DNA of 64,000 nt from Christiangramia sp. OXR-203. Lineage in GTDB: Bacteria; Bacteroidota; Bacteroidia; Flavobacteriales; Flavobacteriaceae. Under the pieces are notes generated by a model that was not told where the DNA came from, did not search any database, and saw only the letters and a list, made by a program, of their open reading frames with translations. A program made the position numbers and the translations under genes. This document shows, piece after piece, positions 52,320 to 60,790 of the stretch; within the stretch, counting starts at the first letter, position 1; each line of letters begins with the position of its first letter. The DNA lies in the NCBI RefSeq assembly GCF_034372165.1, contig NZ_CP139698.1, forward strand, positions 992,001 to 1,056,000, written 5' to 3'.

Positions 52320-54344
52320 ATGAAGTACCTATTTGTGTTATGTTTCCTTTTCCAGGTGATAAGTATGTCTGCAAACGCGCAGTCGTACAAATATCATACT
52401 GTGAAAAAAGGTGAAACTGTGTTTAGTATCTCCCAGTCTTACAGTATTGATGAGGAGGATATTTATAAATACAACCCGGAAGCAAAGAACGGGATAGGGA
52501 TCGATGAGAAACTCGTTATTCCAATTTCTGAAAATAAAACTGAAGTATCTACAAATACAGAAACTTCAGCTACATCTGTATCTTTTAAAGAACACCAGGT
52601 AAAGAAAAAGGAGACGCTTTATAGTCTTTCCAAGGAATACGGCGTTAGTATCGATAATATTAAAAGGTATAATAAGCAGTTATATTCCAAGGAGCTCCAG
52701 ATAGGCGAAACCATTCAAATTCCTGTGGGTAATATTCCTGCCCAAAATGTGGTGGTAACGAATACTCCGCAACCAGCATCACAAAATCAGTCAAAAGAAG
52801 CTCCGGTCGAGAAACCTGTAAATACTAAAGTTTCCAGTAGTTCGCAAAACTTCAAGACAAGAGAGCATATTGTACTTCCGCAGGAAACCAAATATGGGAT
52901 TGCGAGAAAGTATGGGATGACACTTAAGGAGCTGGACGAGATGAATCCTAAAGTAGAAATATTACAGCCTGGAATGATGATTCGCGTTGGTACTGCTGTA
53001 TTGGATGAGGAACCGGTGATCATTACGGATGATCGTTTTCGGTTTTATGAAGTGAAACCGCAGGAAACACTTTACAGACTGTCTAAAAAGTTTGAGGTAT
53101 CTCAGGATTCTTTGATTAGATTGAATCCTGCACTAACTGAAGGATTGAAATTCGGGATGGTCCTTAAGGTTCCAAAAAAGGATGGAAATTCTGGAGATGA
53201 TGAGAATGACCAGTATACTGGTATGGAAGCAGGTTCGCAGTCTAAAGTAGATCTAAAATCTTTTATCAATAATCGCGATACTAGGGAGATCGCTTTAATG
53301 TTGCCATTTCATCTCGACAAGATTGATGCCGATTCAATTCCTACCTACCGTAACGCTATTCTCAATGAAAGAGTGATACGAATTTCTCTTGATTTCCATA
53401 GTGGTGTTCTAATGGCTGTTGAGAAAGCGAAAAGCATGGGGATTTCTACAAAACTTAAGGTTTATGACACCAGAAGAAACACGGATGAAGCCTCAAACAT
53501 TCTTAGAACCAATAACTTCGATAATGTAGATGCTGTAATAGGTCCGCTAATTCAGGATGTAACAGAAACTGTAGCTGGAGCGTTGGAGAACAGGAACATT
53601 CCTGTAATCAATCCGCTTAGTAATCGTAGTATGAAGGGCTACGGAAATTTATTCCAGTCCAGACCAAGCGAGGAATTCCTAAGATCTAAAATGGTCGACT
53701 ATATCGCTAGAAACGCGACTGGAAAAAATGTTATTGTTATTGCCGACTCAAAATCTTACGCCATCAAAAATGAATTGATGAGTGCGGTACCTTCAGCGAG
53801 AACAGTAAACCCATCAGATAATTTTATTTCCGAAGCAAAACTGGCAGAAGTAATGTCTTCAGGAGAAAATTGGGTGATTCTGGAGTCTGAAAATATGAAC
53901 CTTATAAGTAGTGTTGCTGCTGCTTTAAATAGGTTAACAAGAAATAATAAGATCACGTTACTTACTACCAATAAGAATAATGGTTATGAGAGCGATGTGA
54001 TCTCCAACAATCATCTTGGAAAATTGAAACTTCATTATCCTTCAGTAGATAAAGAATTTGATACCCAGCAGGATGATGAGTTTGTAAAAGACTACGCTAA
54101 GAAATTCAAAGTTCAGCCAAATCAGTACGCGATGCGTGGATATGATCTAACAATGGATATCTTATTAAGACTGGCTTCTGCGGAAGATCTATACGAAAGC
54201 TTCGAAAAATACCCAGGTTATACAGAATATTATGAGAGCAAATTTCATTATTTGATGAAGCCCGAAGGTGGATACATCAATGATGCGATCTATATTTTAA
54301 ACCTGAATGAAGATCTAACTATAACTGAAGCAAATGACCTCTAA
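52320..54344 (+). CDS. LysM-repeat protein fused to a periplasmic binding protein-like domain
   Basis: A 674-residue exported protein. Signal peptide (1-20), then four LysM peptidoglycan-binding repeats (about 23-68, 92-137, 180-225 and 239-284; for example YHTVKKGETVFSISQSYSID) joined by Ser/Thr/Asn-rich linkers, then a type I periplasmic binding protein fold (about 320-674) with ALMLPFHLDKI and VDAVIGPLIQDVTETVAGAL. It resembles LpoA/LppC-like or amino-acid-binding sensors fused to a cell-wall anchor. A role in cell-wall synthesis or sensing is possible. 21 bases after guaA. Confidence 0.85.
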   Translation: MKYLFVLCFLFQVISMSANAQSYKYHTVKKGETVFSISQSYSIDEEDIYKYNPEAKNGIGIDEKLVIPISENKTEVSTNTETSATSVSFKEHQVKKKETLYSLSKEYGVSIDNIKRYNKQLYSKELQIGETIQIPVGNIPAQNVVVTNTPQPASQNQSKEAPVEKPVNTKVSSSSQNFKTREHIVLPQETKYGIARKYGMTLKELDEMNPKVEILQPGMMIRVGTAVLDEEPVIITDDRFRFYEVKPQETLYRLSKKFEVSQDSLIRLNPALTEGLKFGMVLKVPKKDGNSGDDENDQYTGMEAGSQSKVDLKSFINNRDTREIALMLPFHLDKIDADSIPTYRNAILNERVIRISLDFHSGVLMAVEKAKSMGISTKLKVYDTRRNTDEASNILRTNNFDNVDAVIGPLIQDVTETVAGALENRNIPVINPLSNRSMKGYGNLFQSRPSEEFLRSKMVDYIARNATGKNVIVIADSKSYAIKNELMSAVPSARTVNPSDNFISEAKLAEVMSSGENWVILESENMNLISSVAAALNRLTRNNKITLLTTNKNNGYESDVISNNHLGKLKLHYPSVDKEFDTQQDDEFVKDYAKKFKVQPNQYAMRGYDLTMDILLRLASAEDLYESFEKYPGYTEYYESKFHYLMKPEGGYINDAIYILNLNEDLTITEANDL

Positions 54345-54735
54345 AGTTACATACCTCGGAAATTTAAGAACAGAAGCTGAACATTTACAAAGTGGATCTA
54401 AAATGATCACCGATGCTCCTGTGGACAATCATGGAAAAGGGGAAGCTTTTTCCCCAACAGATACGGTGGCAACGGCACTTGCTTCCTGTATGCTTACGAT
54501 TATGGGTATTAAAGCCAGTGATCATCAAATGGAAATTAAAGGTACTACCGCTGAGGTTACCAAGGTGATGACCGATAAGCCTCGAAGGATTTCGAAAATT
54601 GAGATCAATATAGTTGTAAAGGGAAGCTTTGGTGAAAAGGAGAGGAAGATCCTGGAGAACGCGGCACTTACGTGCCCGGTCTATCATAGTTTGCATGCAG
54701 ATATCGAAAAGCCGGTAAATTTCAAGTATTCGTGA
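54334..54735 (+). CDS. OsmC family peroxidase-like protein
   Basis: A 133-residue thiol protein of the OsmC/YhfA group. The two reactive cysteines are in TALASCMLTIMGIKA (about 50) and AALTCPVYHSLHAD (about 113), so it can reduce organic hydroperoxides. The ATG overlaps the LysM-fusion stop by 11 bases, and its own stop overlaps the next gene's GTG by four bases. Confidence 0.9.
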   Translation: MTSKVTYLGNLRTEAEHLQSGSKMITDAPVDNHGKGEAFSPTDTVATALASCMLTIMGIKASDHQMEIKGTTAEVTKVMTDKPRRISKIEINIVVKGSFGEKERKILENAALTCPVYHSLHADIEKPVNFKYS

Positions 54736-55274
54736 GGAAATTTCTTCTCGCCTTATTTCTCTTCGGAATTGTCCAGATAGGTTGTTCCCAGGAAAAAAGA
54801 AAAATTGAATGGGCAAGTATAGATCGTCTTAGCTGGCAAAATTTTGAGGCTTCTCCAGATTATTCTATAGATTTTTCTGCAAATACGAATTCCGGGATGA
54901 GCTATTCCTGGAATTATAGTACAAGGACTGGAAAACCTGAGCTTACCCATGAAGTGAAGAGTAATTTTTATCCGGATCTAAGCTGGGTAAAGGATGTGAA
55001 TAATCCAGCATACTTACTCGCTCACGAACAACTGCATTTTGATATAACCGAATTACATGCCCGCAAACTGAGAAAGCGACTTGCTGAATATGAAATAGGC
55101 AGAAGGATACGACAGGATCTTAAAAGACTTTATAACATCACTGAAGCCGAAAGGGTCGCCATGCAGAATCGTTTTGATAAAGAGACTTCACATAGTGAAA
55201 ATAAGGAAGCAGAGTACCATTGGAGAAAATTTGTGGCTTCTCAATTAGCGGAATATGAAGTTTACGCGCTTTAA
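54732..55274 (+). CDS. DUF922 family exported putative zinc protease
   Basis: A 180-residue lipoprotein-like exported protein. The signal ends LFGIVQIGC (Cys 18). The mature part has the zincin-type HEQLH motif in AHEQLHFDITELHARKLRK (about 98-116), matching the DUF922 family of predicted metalloproteases. The GTG start at 54732 overlaps the OsmC stop (GTGA), a translational coupling; no better ATG is available. Activity is unproven. Confidence 0.8.
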   Translation: MRKFLLALFLFGIVQIGCSQEKRKIEWASIDRLSWQNFEASPDYSIDFSANTNSGMSYSWNYSTRTGKPELTHEVKSNFYPDLSWVKDVNNPAYLLAHEQLHFDITELHARKLRKRLAEYEIGRRIRQDLKRLYNITEAERVAMQNRFDKETSHSENKEAEYHWRKFVASQLAEYEVYAL

Positions 55275-56221
55275 AATTGTTGGGAAGCGACTTTAGTTTC
55301 TTCAAATTCAGAAATCATTTCCTTTACGATTTCAGCTGCAGGTTTGATCTCGTTGATCAATCCAGAAACCTGGCCTATTTCAAGTTCACCTTCTTCCAGA
55401 TCGCCTTCATACATCCCTTTCTTTGCTCTGGCTCTTCCGAGTAATTTGGTAAGATCTTCTTTGCTTGGAGATTTTGTGTAAAGTTCCTGAACATCTTCAA
55501 AAAACTTATTTTTTAGTAATCTTACTGGTGCAAGTTCTTTAAGGGTAAGTACAGTGTCACCTTCTTTCGCTTTCACTACCATTTCCTTGAAATTCTGGTG
55601 AGAACTTGCCTCAGGAGTTGCAACGAACCTGCTTCCAACCTGTACAGCATCAGCTCCCAGCACCATTGCTGCAAACATTCCTTTTCCATTGCCAATTCCT
55701 CCAGCTGCTATTAGCGGTATATCGATCTTTTCACGAACCATAGGAATCAATGTAAAAGTGGTGGTTTCGTCACGACCATTATGACCACCAGCTTCGAATC
55801 CTTCAGCAACAATAGCATCTACACCAGCTTCTTGAGATTTTACAGCAAATTTCACACTGCTTACTACATGTACCACTTTAATCCCATAACTTTGTAAGTG
55901 AGAGGTCCAGGTCTTAGGATTCCCGGCAGATGTAAATACGATCTTAACGCCCTCATCAATGATTATTTCCATAATCTTATCAATATCAGGATAGAGCATA
56001 GGTACGTTTACCGCAAAAGGTTGTTTGGTAGCCATTTTACATTTCTGAATATGCTCCTTAAGGATCTCAGGATACATAGAGCCTGCCCCAATAATACCAA
56101 GTCCTCCGGCATTCGAAACGGCACTGGCTAATTTCCAGCCGCTTGCCCAGATCATTCCAGCCTGTATCAATGGATATTCAATCTCGAAAAGTTCAGTGAT
56201 TCTATTGTGCTTAAAACTCAT
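55271..56221 (-). CDS. Nitronate monooxygenase family flavoprotein
   Basis: A 316-residue FMN-binding TIM-barrel enzyme of the 2-nitropropane dioxygenase family. EIEYPLIQAGMIWASGWKLA, GGLGIIGAGS (about 39-48), the GHNGRDETTTF region (about 146-156) and IAAGGIGNGKGMFAAMVLGA form the FMN site. Family members oxidise nitronates or act as enoyl-ACP-like reductases (FabK group), so specificity is open. The ATG overlaps the stop of the subtilase gene by one base, and the 3' end overlaps the DUF922 gene by four bases. Confidence 0.85.
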   Translation of the reverse strand: MSFKHNRITELFEIEYPLIQAGMIWASGWKLASAVSNAGGLGIIGAGSMYPEILKEHIQKCKMATKQPFAVNVPMLYPDIDKIMEIIIDEGVKIVFTSAGNPKTWTSHLQSYGIKVVHVVSSVKFAVKSQEAGVDAIVAEGFEAGGHNGRDETTTFTLIPMVREKIDIPLIAAGGIGNGKGMFAAMVLGADAVQVGSRFVATPEASSHQNFKEMVVKAKEGDTVLTLKELAPVRLLKNKFFEDVQELYTKSPSKEDLTKLLGRARAKKGMYEGDLEEGELEIGQVSGLINEIKPAAEIVKEMISEFEETKVASQQF

Positions 56222-57801
56222 TACTTTTTGATAATAAGAAATTTTTCAGTCGTGTTTTCAGATTCAAACATAGCAATATAAATTCCACGAGAAAAGCCGG
56301 AAAGATTAATTTCTGAAGAAACGCTGCGTTCGCTTAAGACCATTTTCCCGGCTGTATTGAAAATCTGTATATTATAATTGGTTTCTGGTCCGGCAAATTT
56401 CAGAAAATCTTCTACTGGATTTTGATATAAAATTAATTCCGAAGAATTAGGTGCTACAGGATTTGCGTTGGTTGAAAAGTCTGAAATTCCATAACCCAGA
56501 AAATTATTGGTAGAATTGCTAAGATGTCCAATATCTCTAATTAATTGCATCACCTCGAAATTTGTCCATTCCGGGTTTAATTGCCAGAAGCATGCAATAG
56601 CTCCTGCCATGATCGGACTGGAAAATGATGTGCCATTCACGCCAACGAGCCTATCATCTTCGTTAATTGCTGCGACCTCAATAGCCTGAGCGACCACATC
56701 TGGTTTAATTCTCCCGTCTGCTGTAGGTCCAATAGAACTAAATGGCGCATAATTACCTGAAGGATCAACTCCGCCAATGGCCAGGACATTTGCATCTGCA
56801 GGAGCACTAATGATTCTAAAATAATCCTCGTCTCCACGGTTGCCCGCTGAAGTGACCACAAGCATTCCTTTTTGCATAGCCATATTAGCTCCTCTTGAAA
56901 TAAAACTTGTCTGCCCATCCATATCATTCGGAGCATAACTATAAGCCTGGTTATCATATAAAGTGTATCCCAGGGAAGTATTAATGATATCGACGCCCAG
57001 ACTATCAGCTTTCTCAGCTGCTTCCACCCAATAGGCTTCCTCAACTGGAGTCTCGGTAGCAGCAACTTCGGTAACAAAAAGATAATAAGCAGCATCTGGC
57101 GCAGTGCCTATATAAAGATTCTCTCTAAAAGCAGCCATGGTAGAAAGTACCAGCGTCCCATGACTATCCAGAGTGTTTGCGGAATAATCCTCTGAGCGAT
57201 TCGTAAAATCATATCCACCCAGTAAATTGTTGTTGTTCCTTAGGTTCTGAAATGATAAGAGCGAATTCACATTTGGAAAACCAGAGTCCATCACGGCGAT
57301 GATCATTCCATTTCCTGTTAGATCCTGCTTATGTAAATTCTGAAGATTAAGCATTCTAACCTGGTTAGCGGTTGAAGCATAATTGAAGTCTATTTCTGAT
57401 TCAAGCTTATTCTCGTTGCTTTTCTGCGGAATGCTTTGACTCCTGTTAGATAGCTCTTCAAGGAACTGGACATTGGCAACATGATCTAAACTTTCTAAAA
57501 CCTCAATAGCATTTCGTTCACCTATAACATAAACGCAATTAAACCATTTGGATTTAGCCTTAATTTCGAAACCAGATCTTGTTTTAAGATCGCTAATAAA
57601 AGGTTCATGAACCGGAACATCAAGAAAGTCAATAGTCGTACCTCTCAATAATTTACGTTCGTAAGCCCTTTGAGAAAAAAGATTTGCGGGAGTTTCGAGT
57701 GCTTCAACTGCATTAGGTTTGTTTGTAAAATAAACAAAAGCGTGTTCCTGCGCTAAAGCACAACTGGAAATAAAAAAGACAAGTAGGAATATTTTTTTCA
57801 T
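56221..57801 (-). CDS. S8 subtilisin-family protease with type IX secretion C-terminal signal
   Basis: A 526-residue secreted serine protease. After a signal peptide (1-17, ending CALAQ), a propeptide-like region (about 20-150) and the S8 domain (about 160-440): catalytic Asp in IIAVMDSGFPNV, His in DSHGTLVLS and Ser in GVNGTSFSSPIMAG. The C-terminal 75 residues form a type A T9SS sorting domain, with LILYQNPVEDFLKFAG, the GKMVLSERS turn and SRGIYIAMFESENTTEKFLI at the end. It should pass the outer membrane by the type IX machinery and sit on the surface or be released. Its target is unknown. Confidence 0.93.
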   Translation of the reverse strand: MKKIFLLVFFISSCALAQEHAFVYFTNKPNAVEALETPANLFSQRAYERKLLRGTTIDFLDVPVHEPFISDLKTRSGFEIKAKSKWFNCVYVIGERNAIEVLESLDHVANVQFLEELSNRSQSIPQKSNENKLESEIDFNYASTANQVRMLNLQNLHKQDLTGNGMIIAVMDSGFPNVNSLLSFQNLRNNNNLLGGYDFTNRSEDYSANTLDSHGTLVLSTMAAFRENLYIGTAPDAAYYLFVTEVAATETPVEEAYWVEAAEKADSLGVDIINTSLGYTLYDNQAYSYAPNDMDGQTSFISRGANMAMQKGMLVVTSAGNRGDEDYFRIISAPADANVLAIGGVDPSGNYAPFSSIGPTADGRIKPDVVAQAIEVAAINEDDRLVGVNGTSFSSPIMAGAIACFWQLNPEWTNFEVMQLIRDIGHLSNSTNNFLGYGISDFSTNANPVAPNSSELILYQNPVEDFLKFAGPETNYNIQIFNTAGKMVLSERSVSSEINLSGFSRGIYIAMFESENTTEKFLIIKK

Positions 57802-57826
57802 AGCAAACTGCCGGCAGACAAGTAAG

Positions 57827-59014
57827 TTACGAAATTACCCCAGAACCCAGCAGTTCATCTTTGCTATACCAGGCTACAAACTGACCTTCAGTGATCGAAG
57901 CTTGTGGTGTTTCAAAAACCACATACATTCCATTATCAGTTTGATGTAAAACTGCTTCCTGCAAAGGCTGGCGGTATCGAATACGAGCTTTAACTTTCAT
58001 CTCTTTTCCATTTCCTATAGCCAGGTCCTTGCGAACCCAGTGCACTTCATCGTTTGAAATGAACAAAGCCTGCCTGTAAATCCCGGGATGGTTCTTGCCC
58101 TGTCCCGTATAGATCACATTTTCGGTCACATCGGTATCGATCACGAATAAAGGTTCCGGAGTACCACCTACAGCCAGACCTTTTCGTTGTCCTTTTGTGA
58201 AATAATGTGCACCTTGATGATTTCCTACAACTTTGCCCTGATCTTTGCGATAATTGTATTTTTTAGATAGAAACTGCAGTTCCTCTTTTTTAGATGAAAA
58301 ACTTAATTCTTCCTCGTTGTAAATATCATCTTCGGAAGAAACCTCTACGATAACCCCTTCTTTCGGTTTTAATTTCTGCTGGAGAAAGTCTGGAAGTCTT
58401 ACTTTACCGATAAAGCAAAGTCCCTGAGAATCTTTTTTATCAGCAGTTACCAGATCCTGTTCTGAAGCGATCTTTCTTACTTCAGATTTCTGAAGTTCTC
58501 CAATAGGGAAGAGGGTTTTAGAAAGCTGATCCTGAGTTAACTGACATAGAAAGTAAGACTGATCTTTATTAGAATCCATTCCAGACATAAGCTGGTATAT
58601 GGTTTCACCATCCTTTTCAAATTCAGATTTTCGGCAGTAATGCCCGGTAGCCACGTAGTCTGCACCCAGAGACATAGCTATCTTCATAAAAACATCGAAC
58701 TTAATTTCGCGATTACAAAGTACATCTGGATTCGGAGTTCTACCTTTTTCGTATTCGTTAAACATATAGTCAACGATACGTTCCTTGTATTGTTCGCTAA
58801 GATCTACGGTTTGAAAAGGGATACCTAGTTTTTCTGCCACCAGCATTGCATCATTACTATCATCCAGCCAGGGGCATTCATCTGAAATGGTCACTGTATC
58901 ATCATGCCAGTTCTTCATAAAAAGACCGATCACTTCATATCCTTGCTCTTTCAATAGGTATGCTGAAACACTGGAATCTACACCTCCGGACAAACCAACC
59001 ACTACTTTTTTCAT
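57827..59014 (-). CDS. mnmA: tRNA-specific 2-thiouridylase MnmA
   Basis: A 395-residue enzyme that thiolates U34 of tRNA for Lys, Glu and Gln. The ATP-pyrophosphatase loop [15 protein letters not shown] (8-22), [10 protein letters not shown] (first catalytic Cys, about 103), [14 protein letters not shown] (second Cys, about 200) and the C-terminal beta domain with RIRYRQP are complete. A weak upstream region follows a terminator (59079-59105) of the next gene. Confidence 0.97.
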   Translation of the reverse strand: MKKVVVGLSGGVDSSVSAYLLKEQGYEVIGLFMKNWHDDTVTISDECPWLDDSNDAMLVAEKLGIPFQTVDLSEQYKERIVDYMFNEYEKGRTPNPDVLCNREIKFDVFMKIAMSLGADYVATGHYCRKSEFEKDGETIYQLMSGMDSNKDQSYFLCQLTQDQLSKTLFPIGELQKSEVRKIASEQDLVTADKKDSQGLCFIGKVRLPDFLQQKLKPKEGVIVEVSSEDDIYNEEELSFSSKKEELQFLSKKYNYRKDQGKVVGNHQGAHYFTKGQRKGLAVGGTPEPLFVIDTDVTENVIYTGQGKNHPGIYRQALFISNDEVHWVRKDLAIGNGKEMKVKARIRYRQPLQEAVLHQTDNGMYVVFETPQASITEGQFVAWYSKDELLGSGVIS

Positions 59015-59077
59015 AGGTATCGTAACTTTTCTTTGACTTATATAAAAGTCGGATAAGAAGCCGCAAAATTACGAAAT

Positions 59078-59106
59078 AAAAAAGGGTAGCGAAAGCTACC
59101 CTTTTC
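59078..59106 (-). terminator. Intrinsic terminator of the lipocalin-like gene
   Basis: Stem AAAAGGGTAGC (59080-59090) with GCTACCCTTTT (59095-59105) and a GAAA loop; on the minus strand it is followed by a T-run. Confidence 0.85.
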
Positions 59107-59125
59107 AATAAAATTTTGGTGCGGA

Positions 59126-59521
59126 TTATTTTTCAAAAGTAAGCGATGAAGTTGGAAGATCATTTGGGGTAAACGTAAAACGATTACCATCAAAAGATAC
59201 ATTACCAGTAAGTTCTCCAAATCCCGGTACCGTGAAGGTATACTGGGAACCGGAGGAATTACTCCAGTCTCCACTAGAAGATTCAGATTCACATTCGCCA
59301 CTGACATTCGTAAAAAATTCTGAGTCAGCAGTGTTATCGGCCTTAAAGCTAAGATATGACTGGCTGGAACATTCATTAATTGATAACCCAGGGACATTAT
59401 TAGCTTCGACAAGAAACCATGTTCCCAGGATCGATTCGTCGTTATCCACTCCTGCATCATCGTCATCACTACAGGAAGCAAGGATTCCTGTGAATAGTAA
59501 TAATATTAAAATCTTCTTCAT
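59126..59521 (-). CDS. Lipocalin-like surface lipoprotein
   Basis: A 131-residue lipoprotein: MKKILILLLFTGILASC (Cys 17) followed by SDDDD, an acidic signal that fits surface export in flavobacteria. The mature part is a small beta barrel beginning SILGTWFLVEANN, with ECSSQSYLSFKADNTADSEF and VSFDGNRFTFTP near the end, as in Bacteroidota lipocalin-like proteins. Two Cys (in NECSSQ and GECESE) may form a disulfide. The ATG at 59521 starts the signal peptide; an in-frame upstream Met (59554) lies close to the promoter and is unlikely. Confidence 0.8.
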   Translation of the reverse strand: MKKILILLLFTGILASCSDDDDAGVDNDESILGTWFLVEANNVPGLSINECSSQSYLSFKADNTADSEFFTNVSGECESESSSGDWSNSSGSQYTFTVPGFGELTGNVSFDGNRFTFTPNDLPTSSLTFEK

Positions 59522-59541
59522 AAATAGGTATTTAGGTTTCT

Positions 59542-59549
59542 CAAATATA
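59542..59549 (-). promoter_or_regulatory. Lipocalin-like gene -7 element
   Basis: On the minus strand TATATTTG, an exact TAnnTTTG match 20 bases before the ATG at 59521; it overlaps the 5' end of the extended reading frame and supports that start. Confidence 0.5.
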
Positions 59550-59707
59550 AACAAAGTTTATTCGAATTCATGGATTGATATAATCTGTAAGTGTTTGAAT
59601 ATCTTAAAACTAAACGTTTAATGAAATTTAACAAAGATTAAACAGAGTTATGGGAAATTCAGTAGTAGATTTATGTGATCAAAAATTTTAACTAAAATTC
59701 AAATGAT

Positions 59708-60718
59708 ATGAATTCAATTCTCAAAAACTCAAAAATTAGTATTCTATTGCTGGCAATCTGCTTCAGTTTTACAGCATGTGATCAAGACGATGACTTCATG
59801 ACTTCAGATGATGTCATGGAAACTCCAGACCCAACAGATGATGTGGTAGAATCCAACACCATAGCAGATTTTGTGGTTGCTAATGAAAATTATTCTTCAC
59901 TTTTAGCCGCTTTAGAGGCTACAGGATTGACCTCTACGTTTACAGGTGACGATGTTTACACGGTGTTTGCTCCAGATAATGATGCTTTTGCCGCTTTCCT
60001 TGATGAAAATGGATTCAATGCTCTGGAAGATGTACCAACAGATGTTCTTACTCAGGTTCTATTGAACCATGTACAAATGGGGGAGATCAGGTCTTCAGAT
60101 CTATCTACCGGATATATAGAAAGTATGTCTACAGCTGGACCTGACGGTGAAAATTTAAGTATGTATATCAATACTGAAAATGGTGTGGTTATTAATGGTG
60201 TAAGTACTGTTGAAACCGCAGATGTTGAAGTGGATAATGGAGTGATACACGCTGTAAGCGATGTGATTGGATTACCTAATGTGGTAACTTTTGCACTTGC
60301 AGATCCTACTTTTGATACCTTAGTGGCTGCATTGACTAGAGAAGATTCTTATACATTTGTGTCTACTCTGCAAGCTGCGGATTCTCCAGCTCCTTTTACT
60401 GTCTTTGCCCCTACAAATTCAGCTTTTGGAGATCTTTTGACTGAACTTGAGCTTGAGGAACTTGGAGATCTGGATGCTGAAACGCTGGCTACAGTGCTTA
60501 GCTACCATGTTCTAATAGATATGAATGTAACGTCAGATGAGCTTGAAGATGGTATCGTAGTAACTTCACTTCAAGGTGAGGATTTCACTATAAATCTTGG
60601 TGATGCTGCAACCATTACTGATGCAAACGGAAGAACCTCAACGATCATCGCTACAGATGTTCAGGCTACAAATGGAGTGATCCATGCAATTGATACTGTT
60701 ATCTTACCTACGCTATAA
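59708..60718 (+). CDS. Fasciclin-domain lipoprotein
   Basis: A 336-residue lipoprotein (lipobox ICFSFTAC, Cys 24, followed by DQDDD) with two FAS1 domains, about 55-190 and 198-336. Each has the FAS1 core: YTVFAPDNDAFAAFL and GVIHAVSDVIGLP in the first, FTVFAPTNSAFGDLL and NGVIHAIDTVILPTL in the second. FAS1 proteins mediate adhesion or matrix binding at the cell surface, consistent with the acidic export signal after the Cys. Monocistronic, with a terminator right after. Confidence 0.93.
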   Translation: MNSILKNSKISILLLAICFSFTACDQDDDFMTSDDVMETPDPTDDVVESNTIADFVVANENYSSLLAALEATGLTSTFTGDDVYTVFAPDNDAFAAFLDENGFNALEDVPTDVLTQVLLNHVQMGEIRSSDLSTGYIESMSTAGPDGENLSMYINTENGVVINGVSTVETADVEVDNGVIHAVSDVIGLPNVVTFALADPTFDTLVAALTREDSYTFVSTLQAADSPAPFTVFAPTNSAFGDLLTELELEELGDLDAETLATVLSYHVLIDMNVTSDELEDGIVVTSLQGEDFTINLGDAATITDANGRTSTIIATDVQATNGVIHAIDTVILPTL

Positions 60719-60736
60719 CAGAGACTCAGAACAAAT

Positions 60737-60768
60737 AAAAAAGCCTCCGCATTTGCGGAGGCTTTTTT
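60737..60768. terminator. Bidirectional intrinsic terminator
   Basis: A 14-bp stem including GCCTCCGC (60743-60750) and GCGGAGGC (60755-60762) with an ATTT loop, flanked by A and T runs, between the fasciclin gene and yidC. Confidence 0.92.
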
Positions 60769-60790
60769 ATTGAATATTTCTCAGAAGTAA

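Noticed and set aside
59038-59481. 147-residue minus-strand frame near mnmA
   Set aside because: It overlaps the lipocalin-like lipoprotein in another frame and contains the terminator; the lipoprotein frame has a signal peptide and a beta-barrel pattern.
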